NCBI GenBank assembly: GCA_003116995.1
Contig: BDSL01000070.1
Location: 1-64,000, forward strand
Direction: 5' to 3'
DNA length: 64,000 nt
Origin: Yamagishiella unicocca
Lineage: Eukaryota > Chlorophyta > Chlorophyceae > Chlamydomonadales > Volvocaceae
The position numbers were made by a program, and so were the translations under genes. The notes beneath the pieces were generated by a model. The model searched no databases and was not told where the DNA came from. It saw only the letters and a list, made by a program, of their open reading frames with translations. Shown piece after piece: positions 1 to 11,717 of this stretch. The first letter of the stretch is position 1. Every line of letters starts with the position of its first letter.

Positions 1-80
1 TCCCTACTCCCTCCATCACTCCTCGCTCTAGGCCGATCGGCCTCGCGAGGCCGAGGCGGCAGCGGTGGACGGACGATGCA
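1..80. repeat. Direct repeat, left copy, with nested palindromes
   Basis: These 80 bases recur almost exactly at 2037-2113, so the two copies bracket the satellite block and the hexanucleotide array. Each copy has overlapping palindromes: GGCCGATCGGCC at 31-42 and GGCCTCGCGAGGCC at 39-52. The arrangement suggests either a higher-order satellite unit of about 2.04 kb or a duplication at the edges of an inserted array. It is not coding. Confidence 0.85.
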
Positions 81-770
81 TACGTAACGAACGTATCTTG
101 AACACCGGCCTGTGTATGTTGGCAAGAAGCACAAACGCACAGAAGATGATGGTCAGGATTGTCGAACACGTACGTGACGCGAGCAGTAGGCAGCAGGTAG
201 GACTGACCCACGCACGCACCCAAAGGGCGGGGATGGAAGGACCAAGCAACCCGCGCATTTGTAGAGCCCACGCACCTTGAAGGAGAGCGGCGGCGGCGCC
301 GGCCAATCATACACAGTCACTAGATAGCGGCCGGGTGTTCTTCCGTGATCGATGGACGGACGATGCCTAACGGACGTCTCTTGAACACCGGCCTCTGTTG
401 GCAAGAAGCACAAGCGCACAAAAGATGATGGTCAGGATTGTCGGACATACACGTACGTGACTCGAGCAGTAGTAGGGGACAATACACGTACGTGACGCGA
501 GCAGTAGTAGGCAGGTAGGACTGACCCACCCAAAGGGCGGGGATGGAAGGACCTAGCAACCCGCGCATTTGTAGAGCCCACCTTGCAGGAGAGCGGCGGC
601 GGCGCTGCTGCCAAACACAGTCGCTAGCGGTGTTCTTCCGTGATCGATGGAGGGACGATGCCTTACGGACGTCTCTTGAACACCGGCCTGTGTTGGCAAG
701 AAGCACAAGCGCACAAAAGATGATGGTCAGGATTGTCGGACATACACGTACATGACACGAACAGCAGTAG
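62..770. repeat. Tandem satellite units of about 290 bp
   Basis: Units share an anchor GGACGGACGATGC followed by a segment ending TCTTGAACACCGGCC. Anchors lie at about 68, 355 and 649, giving spacings of 287 and 294 bp. Each unit also carries a conserved block around AAGATGATGGTCAGGATTGT and another around GCAACCCGCGCATTTGTAGAG. The third unit is cut off where the GGAGGC array begins. Short ORFs in the units are broken and shifted between copies, so this is read as non-coding satellite. Confidence 0.85.
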
Positions 771-777
771 GCGTTGG

Positions 778-1790
778 AATTGGCGACGGCGGAGGCGGAG
801 GCGGAGCGGCGGAGGCGGAGGCGGAGGCGGAGGCGGAGGCGGAGGCCGGAGGCGGAGGCGGAGGCGGAGGCGGAGGCGGAGGCGGAGGCGGAGGCGGAGG
901 CGGAGGCGGAGGCGGAGGCGGAGGCGGAGGCGGAGGCGGAGGCGGAGGCGGAGGCGGAGCGGGGCGGAGGGGAGGGGAGGGCGGGAGGCGGAGGCGGAGG
1001 CGGAGGCGGAGGCGGAGGCGGAGGCGGAGGCGGAGGGCGGAGGCGGAGGCGGAGGCGGAGGCGGAGGCGGAGGCGGAGGCGGAGGCGGAGGCGGAGGCGG
1101 AGGCGGAGGCGGAGGCGGAGGCGGAGGCGGAGGCGGAGGCGGAGGCGGGGGGGGCGGGGGGGGGGGGGGGGGGGGGGGGGGGGGCGGAGGCGGAGGCGGG
1201 GGGGGGGGGGGCGGAGGCGGAGGCGGAGGCGGAGGCGGAGGCGGAGGCGGAGGCGGAGGCGGAGGCGGAGGCGGAGGCGGAGGCGGAGGCGGAGGCGGAG
1301 GCGGAGGCGGAGGCGGAGGCGGAGGCGGAGGCGGAGGCGGGGGGGGGGAGGCGGAGGCGGAGGCGGAGGCGGAGGCGGAGGCGGAGGCGGAGGCGGAGGC
1401 GGAGGCGGAGGCGGAGGCGGAGGCGGAGGCGGAGGCGGAGGCGGAGGCGGAGGCCGGAGGCGGAGGCGGAGGCGGAGGCGGAGGCGGAGGCGGAGGCGGA
1501 GGCGGAGGCGGAGGCGGAGGCGGAGGCGGAGGCGGAGGCGGAGGCGGGAGGCGGAGGCGGAGGCGGAGGCGGAGGCGGAGGCGGAGGCGGAGGCGGAGGC
1601 GGAGGCGGAGGCGGAGGCGGAGGCGGGGGCGGAGGCGGAGGCGGAGGCGGAGGCGGAGGCGGAGGCGGAGGCGGAGGCGGAGGCGGAGCGGAGGCGGAGG
1701 CGGAGGCGGAGGCGGAGGCGGAGGCGGAGGCGGAGGCGGAGGCGGAGGCGGAGGCGGAGGCGGAGGAGGCGGAGGCGGAGGCGGAGAGTG
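778..1790. repeat. (GGAGGC)n hexanucleotide array, about 1 kb
   Basis: This is nearly uninterrupted GGAGGC on the plus strand, with a pure-G tract at about 1147-1185 and a few single-base slips that change the frame. A degenerate GGAGGT/GGCGGC tail runs on to about 1935. All frames are open and give only poly-Gly/Arg/Glu-Ala (or poly-Pro on the other strand), which is an artefact of repeat composition. The strand is strongly G-biased and could form G-quadruplexes. The copy number in the assembly is likely unreliable. Confidence 0.95.
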
Positions 1791-1873
1791 GAGGCGGAGG
1801 TGGAGGTGGAGGGTGGAGGCGGAGGTGGTGGTGGAGAGTGGAGGCGGAGGCGGTGATGGAGAGTGCGTGGAGG

Positions 1874-1906
<33 letters not shown>

Positions 1907-2036
1907 GGCGGAGGTGGAGGTGGACGCGGAGGCGGAGGCGGACGTGGAGGGTGTTTTCCATCTCTCCCTCCTCCCTCATTCCCTCCCTGACTCTCTCCAT
2001 GCTCGCTTCATCCTTCCTCCCTCCATCGTTTCTCGC

Positions 2037-2113
2037 TCCCTACTCCCTCCATCACTCCTCGCTCTAGGCCGATCGGCCTCGCGAGGCCGAGGCGGCAGCG
2101 GTGGACGGACGAT
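2037..2113. repeat. Direct repeat, right copy
   Basis: Second copy of bases 1-80, including both nested palindromes, now at about 2067-2088. It is followed directly by a different tandem unit. Confidence 0.85.
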
Positions 2114-2545
2114 GCGTAACGAACCAGTTCAGACGAGGGAGGCATCCTTGACGTAGACCGCAGGCCTTGAAATAAACTCTTCCAGGGTTCCTGACACAGG
2201 ACATGGGGAGGGCGGGAAGCGCGCGAAGGAAAGAGGTTCGTTAGAATCGTCGTACTTGGCACGAAATAGTGCTGTATGTGTGCGAATGATGATGCCGCCA
2301 CCACGCACAGCGAGAGGCATACACGGTGACCTAGGCACCAACGAATTCAGACAAGCAAGGGAGGTAGGCATCCTTGGACGTACGTAGACCGCAGGACTTG
2401 CTTGAAACTCGTGCGTCGAGGGTTCCTGCAGCTGACACGGGACACGCGCGGGCGGGGAGGGAGGGAAGGAAAAGGTTAGAATCGTCGTACTTGGCATGAA
2501 AAAGCGATAGTGCTGTGTGCGAGCGATAGATGCCGCCACCATAGC
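2114..2545. repeat. Tandem dimer, unit about 217 bp
   Basis: Two units begin near 2121 and 2339 with a shared GAATTCAGAC-like start. They share GGGTTCCTG, TTAGAATCGTCGTACTTGGC and GATGCCGCCACCA blocks with small indels between them. The unit is distinct from the 290-bp family but embedded in the same block. No coding potential was recognised. Confidence 0.8.
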
Positions 2546-2549
2546 AGCG

Positions 2550-3010
2550 ACATATCAACTTGAAGGAGCGAGAGGGGCGGCGCTGCCAATCACACACAGT
2601 CGCTAGCGGTGTTCTTCGTTGCTGATGAATGGACGGACGATGCCTAACGAACGTATCTTGAACACCGGCCTGTGTTGGCAAGAAGCACAAGCGAACAAAG
2701 ATGATAGTCAGGATTGTGGGACACGTACGTGACGCGAGCAGCGGGCAGGACTGACCCAATGGGAAAGCACCAAGTAAGCAAGCAACCCGCGCGTTTGTAG
2801 AGCCCAACTTGAAGGATAGCGGCGGCGCTGCCGAACACAGCGCTAGCGGTGTTCTTGCGTGATCGATGGACGGACGATGCCTAACGAACGTATCTTGAAC
2901 ACACACCGGCCTGTGTTTGCAAGAAGACCAGCGCACAAAAGAGGATGGTCAGGATTGTCGGACATGTACCTGACGCGAGCAGTAGGGAGGACTGACCCAA
3001 TAAGCGGACC
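2550..3010. repeat. Further satellite units of the 240-290 bp family
   Basis: Anchors GGACGGACGATGC at about 2629 and 2866 (237-bp spacing) mark two more units of the family seen at 62-770. The second unit decays after about 3000, which is the right edge of the satellite block. Confidence 0.8.
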
Positions 3011-5100
3011 CTGTTCATCAAATGGAGGAGATGTGCGGACGAGAGCTCGGGTGCTGAGCGGGAGGTATTGTTCCACTGGGCAGTTGTGATCAGCAAGGAT
3101 AAAGTCAATTTATTATCATCGTCATGGCGTAAGAAATGTCGTGCTTGCTTAGTCGCCGCCGTTGGCTGTCGTTCTCAACTACCGGTACCATGAGGCAAAT
3201 TCCTCTTGCGGATTACCTGCAGGAGCATTGGATAAGATGTGGAATAAGTAAGTTGCAATAATAGACGATTGGCGAGTAATATCTAGGGCAAACGAGGCTT
3301 ACCTCAGTCGCGCCTATATATGAAGTGAGCCTTCAAGGATATGGGCTTTGGACCTTCCTAATCGAAGCTGACTTGGCAGATTCATAAACTCGTGACTCGT
3401 TGTCTGTTGCAAAAATCCGTGGCATCGCGCAAACATGGCGCATGTTTTACATGGCGCTCAGCAGCCATGGCCGACGTTGCTTGCAAAATGTACCTGAAGG
3501 ATAAAAGAGTCTTCAGCAAATGCGTAAAGTAGGCCGCTGGGGCCCAGTTTACCTTTCATCACAATTACAATGACAGCAGCGAATAAGCGAAGCAAACAGC
3601 GTTCCACCAACACGATTCTGTATATGCATCATGTAATTACGGAGTGGAACATAGTTCAGGCTGGCTCCAGGTTGGTTATCCCACCTCGCAGCAGAATCGT
3701 GTCCGGAAATGCTAGTCCACGAAACAAAGCTCAAGCCGCCATGACCTCGAGGGCCGCAGCATGCAAGTGATCTTGTTATATCACCATTGGTTTGGTCGAC
3801 GGCAGCTGGGCAAGGCGAAGCCATGCGGCGGGATGTTGTGGAACAGTTGCCTGAAGTACTATTCCTCATGAAAAAGAGCCTCAACAAGTGATATCAAAAG
3901 CCTAAGTCATAAGACAGGACAGAACATACGCGATTGCCTGCTTGGCGAATGTTTACAAGAGCTGTTGTGACCCAGTAGCGATAGTACGACCGACAACCGC
4001 TTCCACTAGAGGGCAAGGGCCATAACAGCTGGTCAGCTGCCAACCAACGAATTTGGCAACCAGTCCTCGTCAGAAACGTATTGGTACCCGGTCTTGCGGC
4101 AGGCCTTCGAAGTAGACGTCTTGTAACAGGCTTTCGAAGTACTCGGCCCACAACTTTTCCTGCTCGGGACTGGTCGTACGGCACCCTTGGATTCTGCGTC
4201 TAAATAATTATCAAAGTCCATCGCCCTCTTTTCCATACACGTACACATACGCATTTCGAATCTTTGTCCTTAGGAAGCTCTGACGATCCTTTTGACGGTA
4301 GGAGTGGTACGTTGCTTGATGTCAGCTCTTCCTATGACAAAGTTATGTTTAACAGCATTAGAGGTCATCAAGTGTCCAAATAAATTTTAAAACGTCTAAA
4401 AAACTTTAACACGAACCTTCGCCGTGGAATGCACACGAAAATGTGGACGGCAGCGCGAGCAAATTCCCTACTGCACGCTTGCACAGCGCTGAAGAATACA
4501 AGCCTGCCGCATGGAAGCTGAGACCAATTCCTGGGGCCATTCCCGGGGCCTGGAATACCGGTACCGTTAGTTTGCAGCATATTGAGCCGATTAGTCCAGC
4601 GCTGCCGCATCATAAACACTGCCGCTGATAATCAGGCAACGAGATGTTTCCTCTATAAAATCCACGCACCGGCATCAGCACACGTCTACAATTTAAGGTC
4701 GACTCACACCAGGTGCAGCTGCTAATAAACTTGCCCATTAACAGGTGACACCTCTTCAATGTTACGCCTGTACCTCTGTAGTAAAAGCGTTTGTAACTAG
4801 GGTGTTGTTGGCCCTGGTCCGTGGGGCCCAGATGTTATGGCCCAACGAGAGCTTGCAGGTGCCGGGACACCACCACTGCTGGTGGCCTGGTTGTGACCCG
4901 GCTGAGAGCGCCCAAGCACGCTACACGGCGACCCTCCCTCCCGGATGAAGTGCATTTTTCACACGCGCCTGCGCCGCCACCATAGGAGCTGGAGGATGAA
5001 CATTTTGTTGAAGGCGCCGCCGTGGCGGGAGGAGAGGCCGCCGCCACCACAGCCACGACGCCCTGCACGCGTGCGGCGGCCGCCGCGCAGGGTGGCGCAC
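3011..5100. other. Gene-free stretch, no assignment
   Basis: Base composition turns less GC-rich just after the satellite block. Short ORFs occur on both strands (for example 112 codons on the minus strand at 3549-3887) but none shows a family motif, splice signals or repeat support. A small internal duplication lies near 4100-4145, where GCAGGCCTTCGAAGTA recurs in altered form. Nothing else was recognised. Confidence 0.5.
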
Positions 5101-5109
5101 CAGGCTCTG

Positions 5110-6460
5110 AAGGCGCGGCGTGGTGGCGCCCGGGTCAGCGGGCACCAGCGCGTTGCTGCACCACAGGACCTGCGGCAGGCGGCGAGGGGTGGGCCCGACG
5201 GACGGGAAGGGCGGCAGTGGCGATTGTCACGGTGAGGGACGAGGTGGATTCCCCACCCGTTTCTCCCCCTGCCCCTCCCCCCCCCTTCTTCGCGCGACCC
5301 TTACCGTGGGCCCCCTTCCCCCTTACTTCCCCCCTCGACCATTCGATTGTCTGGCAACGATCTCTCCTGCAGCTGCCCACCCGCACAACGTCTCCGCCAC
5401 GCAATTGCCGTGCTTGTAGATGCGCTTCTAGATCCTACGTTGGTAGCATATGTGTGCGTGAAAAGTGCGCTTCACCCGGGTGCCGAATGGGGGCGGGGGG
5501 TGGAGCTGGCCCATCAGGGGGCCCGGTGGTGATGGCAGTGGCAGTGATCGGAGTGCACAGCTGCATGCTTAAGAGCCCAGGGACCTGGCCGCACCCACTC
5601 ACCATCCGTACCTGTTTGAGCGCCTGCTGGGCCCTGCCGTCAGCCTGCCATGCGGCCGCCAGGGAACCCCCGGCGCCGCGGACAGCCTGGGCCCCACTCA
5701 GTCGGGAATTCGCTCCAGCCGCCGGGTCTGGTGGGCGGGGAGAGTAGGGGGAGGAGTGAGTAAGGGGTTTACCCAATCGTATCGCACCCAAGTGTAGGCC
5801 GGGCGGGGTGAGGAGGTCGTGCGTGGGAATCGCACCGAGGGGGGGAAAGGGTCGGCGTGAGGGGTTGCGGCCATGACGGCGGCCTTCACGTCGCGGTGAG
5901 TCCCCACAAGCCAGTGACGTGGCGAGGCGGTGCTGGCTACACGGACGCGAGCGGGACCATAGGGACAGGGAACGCGATGGTCGAGACAGGGAGCGGGCCA
6001 GGTGCGGCGCGTGCGCGGGAGTGCGGGCAGGATTGCGGGCGGGACGTACGCGTGGCAGGAGAGGGGTCCAGATGGAGGACGAGGGGCGGGGTTGGCGAGT
6101 GGGTGCGCTGTAACAAAGGAGCGCGACTGAACGCCGCCCGCCACCCCACCTTCACATCTCTGTCTCTCCCTCCGTTCCGACAAGTGTGTGGACTCAGCTT
6201 AACTGTGAGCAGTATCTGCGCCCCAGCCGGCCTCTTCCCTCCAGGCATGACCCGACGGGAAAGCCCACCGCTATGAAGCTCCTGTCTGACACCCACGCTG
6301 TCGGGAACCAGCGCGCCGCTGCGCCACAGGTCCTGCGGCGTGGGGGAGGGGGGCCGACGGACAGGAAGGGCGGCAGTGGCGATTGTGGTTGTGATGGACG
6401 AGCCAGATCCCCTAACCGACTCCTTCACCTCGTCCCCTGCCCCCGTCCCCCTGCGCCTAC
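5110..6460. repeat. Diverged duplicated segment pair
   Basis: About 150 bp at 5130-5280 recurs in diverged form at 6295-6455. Both carry GGGAAGGGCGGCAGTGGCGATTG, preceded by a CAGCGCG...GCACCACAGG-like stretch and followed by a pyrimidine-rich tract. It could be two copies of an old element or a duplicated exon-intron boundary. I could not join it to a protein family. Bases 6460-7478 upstream of the next gene hold nothing else I can name. Confidence 0.5.
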
Positions 6461-8395
6461 GACACCTCAAGCACCGTGCCCATGGCACCCATGCTGGCGG
6501 TCTCGGTTCAGCAGCTGGCGCCGCCGCCACGCGCTAGGAGCAACGACGCCAGCGGAGCAGATACATCTAGTCGGGAATTCTGGGGTCTGCACCGCACAAG
6601 GACGTGGGGGCATGCGCACGTGCCCTGTGCCGTGGGTGCTGGGTAGCCAGGTGAACGACAAGTGTTCCGGCATGGCTCTTGCAGTTGATCCGCCCTGATC
6701 CGCCAACACGGTTACAACGAATGAAGCGGTAAGGGATATCGCGCGAGCATGCGGCATGGGTGTCGGCTCGGGCGGCTGGTGGGGGAGAGGTGAGGTGGAG
6801 CTGGTGCGCGCGGCAGCTTGAGATTGGGCATCATCCTGGCTGACACACTGCAGCCCCCCTCCCGCCAAAATTACTGTACACGCGCTCCTGCCCCTGTGCT
6901 TGCACCTCCGACCAGTTGCGTGCGCTCCAGGGCTACGCTCTTAGCATACCGTGAAGGGCCCACCACAGGCGGCTCCTCCTCCTCGCCGTTGCGCAGCTGG
7001 AGTCGCAGCAGTGTGTCATATCGGGGTCCGGATCGCGATCGTGTTCGCTGCCAGTCAACGGCCCTGTCTCGTTCTCGCCTTCACAGGCGTTCTCATTGTC
7101 AGCTGCCAGCTCAAAGCAGTCGTCTGTCGCACTGAGGTCGCCGTCTGCCGCATCCATGGTGGCTTTGCCCGTTCAGGCGACCTAGGCTCACTCCTAGGCG
7201 CGACAAAATACTTGAGCGAGATGTGCGCGGCGATTACCGAATCCGCTGGGACGACCGCTCTATCTCGTGTATCCTACGCCTCGCAACGGGCCAGCACTAC
7301 AGTTAATGTATTGCTTAAATGTAAACAAAACTTTCCCATTCACGTTTGCCGTGGTTCGTCCACATTGCCAGGTGGGCCCGACGCGGACTTGCCAAAGGGT
7401 AATAAAGTACCTACAACCATGGTCCAGCTAGACGGTAGGACCTTCACTTCCACGCTGGAACATGGGCAAGTTACCAAAATGCTGCAAGTTGGGATAACAT
7501 TTCTGCTGCTGGCTGTGGCGACAGCCGGAACCAGCCAAGCCCAACGCAGGAGTTAGAGCGGCTCCTGCAGTTAGTCAAAATTCTGCCGCCCATCGGCCTG
7601 AAGGTAAGTCACCTCTGCAATAAGGGCGACATGGCGTATATCGACTGCACGACGCCGCTGGTGGGGCACTGGGTGACCCTGCAGGTGCGTGGGACATGTG
7701 TGGGCTGCTCGGGAGGGGGTGTATAAAAACCGTTTTACGCAACGGGACAGGATAGTTGGCGCTCGGGAGGGGGGGGTGGCAAAAAGGGGGAGGGGGCCAC
7801 TTCGGGTTGCCAGAGTGGAGTGGAAGGAATGGGGGGGCGTCGAGGACGGACTACGACCTCACTGGCAGCAGCCCACTGGCAGCTCAGTGGCAGCTCAGCG
7901 CCTCGACCCAGCATGTAAGGGTCTGACTTGCCCATTGTATTTAGAACGTGCGTTGGGCTGTCGGTAGACGGCTCCCGAAACCCACTCCTTCACTCCAGCA
8001 TATAACCTCAAACGCGCACAAGAAATGACTCGTCAGCTCGGTTGCTGTTTCTCCTCCGGAGCTATTGCGCACTACACCACATGTGCACCTGTGAATGGTT
8101 CTGTGAGCGCGGGGGACTCCTGTACGGCCAACATGTTTGTTTAGGCATTGCCGCGACGACGACTAAATTGCCCGCAGCGCCAATACGGCTTGATCTCCAG
8201 GGCCGTACACATCCTATGCTCTGACGCCGTCCTTTCACGTGAGTGCTAGGAGGCGGGGCAGGGGGGGGGGCGGGCCGATGGGGGGCGGGGGGGGGGCAGG
8301 AGCGGACCAGGAGGCGGGGCACAGTGGGGTGGGGCAGGGGGAACAAGCGAGGGAGCAAATGGGTATGCATAGACGGCTGAGGGAGGCGGACTGGA

Positions 8396-8637
8396 CCGGG
8401 GTGGGGGCTGAGGGGGGTGGACCGGGGTGGGGGCTGAGGGGGGTGGACCGGGGTGGGGGCTGTGGGAGGTGGACCGGGGTGGGGGCTGAGAGGGGTGGAC
8501 CGGGGTGGGGGCTGTAGGAGGTGGACCGGGGTGGGGGCTGTGGGAGGTGGACCGGGGGGGGGGCTGAGGGGGGTGGACCGGGGTGGGGGCTGAGAGGGGT
8601 GGACCGGGGTGGGGGCTGAGGGGGGTGGACCGGGGTT
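8396..8637. repeat. 26-bp minisatellite, left array
   Basis: Tandem units of GGTGGACCGGGGTGGGGGCT plus a variable GAGGGG/GTGGGA/GTAGGA end. The same minisatellite reappears at about 10310-10533, so the two arrays bracket dispersed element copy A. Confidence 0.9.
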
Positions 8638-9185
8638 CGAGGGAAACCCGTGGATGTCCGAAAAAAATCGTTTAAAACAGAAGTTTTGAGATGCATGCGG
8701 GAGAACTGGGTTGGGGATACGAAAGCCGAAGGTCGTAATATGACCTTTGGCGGCTAAGCTATATCGGCTACGGCGAGACGAAAGGAAGCGAGGACCCCGC
8801 GCGACGCACGTAAACTTTTCGCAGAACCGGTTTTGGGCGCTAGCAGGAGAACTGTGGGAGTTGGTGCGCTATGGGAGAGCGGACATCGCGGTCCGGTCCC
8901 AGTCCCAGTCCTAGTCGGAGTCCCAGTCCCGACCCGCCCGAATACCGACCAGATGCGTGAGGAAGCCGGTCATTACCAGAGAAGGTCCGCGGTCGTCCAG
9001 GAGAGGAGGCCGAAGCCGCGCCGCGCCGCCATGGGGGACGCGAAAGCCCAGACGCAGGTCCCGACGCCCGCAGACAAGAACGCAACGACTAGCAAAAAAC
9101 TACCAGAACAGAGGCCCAACCCAGCGGCGGAACTCACCTGACCAGGGCCCAGAGCGGGTGGGGAAGGCGGTCGACGCGAAGCATG
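8636..9185 (+). mobile_element. Dispersed element family 1, copy A (5' part)
   Basis: The first 285 bases (8636-8920) match the reverse complement of 51540-51835 almost base for base, with only a few substitutions seen by eye. The whole block also matches 13316-13820 at lower identity. Hallmarks are a start with GGTTCGAGGGAAACCCGTGG, then TTTTGAGATGCATGC, then AACCGGTTTTGGGCGCTAGC. It sits between exons of the WSC gene, in the sense direction. Open frames across it are not conserved between copies, so no encoded protein is claimed. Confidence 0.8.
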
Positions 9186-9594
9186 CGGGCAAGGGGCAGC
9201 AGGGGGCGTTAGGAACAACATCCAGGCGCGGAGCGGGTGGACAGGGGTCAAAGCAACGAAGAGGCCCCAGCGGCGCGGCGAAAGAGGCGGAGGCAGGAAA
9301 GGGGAGGACGGATATACGGGGAGACGGGGACGCGGGCTGGTACGGCGGCGTACGGCGTTGTACGGCGGAGGCCTGTATGACGGAGGGAGGAAGTGAGAAA
9401 ATATGGGGCGTGAAGATGCGGGACAGGGGGTCAAGGCTAGCAGGCGAGGAGACGGGATACCGGGGGGAGGCAGTGCGCGGTCCGGGCTGGTCGGATCCCC
9501 ACAGCACTGCCACAGCGAGGACGGCGCCGCCACAGTGCGACGCGGGCGGCGAGGGACGCGGGGGAGAGCGGCGGTCCGGGCGGGGAGGGGGAGA

Positions 9595-9835
9595 AGGGGC
9601 TGTGGGAGGAGACAGTGTGCGAATGGCGGGTGCGCGGGTGGGCGAAGGGGCGGGGGGGGGCGGAGAGCGTGGCGTCGGGAACAGTTTCCTAGGGGTGTTT
9701 CGGTCGCGGTTGGGGGGGTGTTGGGGGCGTGGAGGGGGCGGAGGGGCTAGCGCGGGATGAGGTGCGGAGGGAGGGAGGGGGCGCGGAGGGAGGTCGGCGG
9801 CGTATTACAAGTGCGGGGTACGCTGGGGCGACGGC
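9595..9835 (+). mobile_element. Dispersed element family 1, internal segment shared with 58.3 kb
   Basis: This segment matches 58320-58565 in the same orientation. Both contain GTGCGAATGGCGGGTGCGCG, a GGGATGAGGTGCGGAGG stretch and GGCGGCGTATTACAAGTG. It lies downstream of copy A's 5' module and upstream of the right minisatellite, so it is probably the 3' part of the same element. A run of GCTGCTGGACGCCGGGGCTGG repeats follows at about 9890-10020. Confidence 0.75.
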
Positions 9836-10309
9836 GGCGGGCGCGGGCCGCCGGGACGGCGGCGGGGCGCCGGGGCTGGGTGCTGCGGCTGCGGTGGCTG
9901 CTGGACGCTGGGGGTGGGTGCTGTGGCTGCTGGACGCCGGGGCTGGGTGCTGCGGCTGCTGTGGCTGCTGGACGCCGGGGCTGGGTGCTGCGGTTGCTGT
10001 GGCTGCTGGACGCCGGGGCCGGCAGGGGGGTCTGGGGCTGCTGGCTGGCCCGACGAGGTGTGGGCCCCGCCGCTGGTGGGCGCAGCGGCGGTCAGGTAGA
10101 GCGGAGCCGGCGGAGCGAGAGCGCGACGGGGCGGGCAGGGAGGGCAAAGGCGGCGTAAACCACGCCCACAGGGTCAGGCTGGGCCAGCAGCTGATCCTGA
10201 GCAGGCTGGCCAATGAAAGCCAGACGCTCGGCCAGGAGAGCGGTGAGGGCCGCCGGTGGTTGGAGCGGGTCGCCGCGAAGGATCCGGGAGATCCGCTGAG
10301 TTTGTGTAG

Positions 10310-10533
10310 GCCGGGGTGGGGGCTGAGGGGGGTGGACCGGGGTGGGGGCTGAGGGGGGTGGACCGGGGTGGGGGCTGAGGGGGGTGGACCGGGGTGGGGG
10401 CTGAGGGGGGTGGACCGGGGTGGGCGCTGTAGGAGGTGGACCGGGGTGGGGGCTGAGGGGGGTGGACCGGGGTGGGGGCTGAGGGGGGTGGACCGGGGTG
10501 GGCGCTGTGGGAGGTGGACCGGGGTGGGGGCTG
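10310..10533. repeat. 26-bp minisatellite, right array
   Basis: Same unit as the array at 8396-8637. Together they flank the element-derived stretch 8637-10300 inside the WSC gene. Confidence 0.9.
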
Positions 10534-11717
10534 TTATGCTGTTCCTGATGACGGGCCCCTACGGCGCCTTCGCGTACCTACCTGCAGTCCGTGCTGCCGC
10601 CCGGCGTATCTTCCCATCCTCCCCGCCTCCCGCCCCAACCGCGGACATGGCCCTGCCCACCGGCCTCCGCACCTCCCCACACAGCGGCGCGACTCCCAGC
10701 GGCGCCACCTTGGCCGCCAACGGCTTCACGTGCTATCGGCAGGGCGCTGCTGCGGACACCACCGGGGGCTCCCCGACCGCCACCTGCAGCCAGCCACTAG
10801 CGGGCCGCTGGCTGACAGTGCAGGACTTCCCCAAGATGGGCACGGCGCCAGCAGACACTGTGTTGCAGGTGAAGTTCGTAAGGTTTGGGGCGCGTTGGCC
10901 GGTTATGGTGGTGGGGGAGGAAACCCGTGTCAATACCAGAGGGGCGGGCAGGGGCGCCTGTGGGCTCCAAACCGCCTCCCGGGCTGAGGGGTAACTGGCA
11001 GCAGCATTCCGTCCCCCAGTGTTGCCGGGGGGTTAAATGCCCTACTGGCCAAGTGCCGTGCTGGCTAACTGCTGTACTGCAGTCTGAGGCGCGAACCGAC
11101 CTCTAAACCTTTTCGAACGCCGCCTCCCTCGCGTACCGCACGCCAGCTGGTGGAGGTCAGGTATGGGGCAGGAAGGACACGACGGAGTCCGCTCGCTGCG
11201 CTGCCCAGCCTGGCCTGTGCGGCGACGGCGCCAGCATATGCGAGAGGACCAGCCCAACGGCTGCGGCTACAAGTACGTACGTGCGGTTGTGGCTCACCCT
11301 GACGTCCCTGTCCTTGTGGTGGTGGTGGTGGTGGTGGTGGTGGTGGTGGCCAACCAGCCAACTACACCTAGCTGCCACCACGACGCCACACGCAGCCGAT
11401 TCCGCACCGGAATCCCCCTGACTCCCTTCCTTCGCCTCCTGGTGTCTCCCTAACATCCCCCCCCAGGTGCACCTGTGCTGCGGGATAAACCAACCTGCTG
11501 GGTGCCACGGGGGAGACATGCCAGCGTGAGTGCGGGCAGGGGGGGGTATCGCCGCACCTGGCACCTGGCGCACCGCACACGGACAGTGGACGCCTGTGCC
11601 GCATTCCAAACACCTCAGTACGCTAGTCCCATCTGCAAACCCCCACCCCCCACGCCGCACCACGCACCCCTCCTGTACGACAGCCAGCTTCGCGTGCGCG
11701 AGCTGCTTCCGCCACAG

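Noticed and set aside
663..2067. Long ORFs of 360-445 codons on both strands across 0.7-2.0 kb
   Set aside because: They are pure translations of the GGAGGC array (poly-Gly, poly-Pro, Arg, Glu-Ala) and are open in all frames because the repeat has no stop codons.
8957..9760. 267-codon basic ORF in element copy A as a possible transposon protein
   Set aside because: The frame is not kept in copies B or D and there is no transposase or zinc-finger motif; composition follows GC content.
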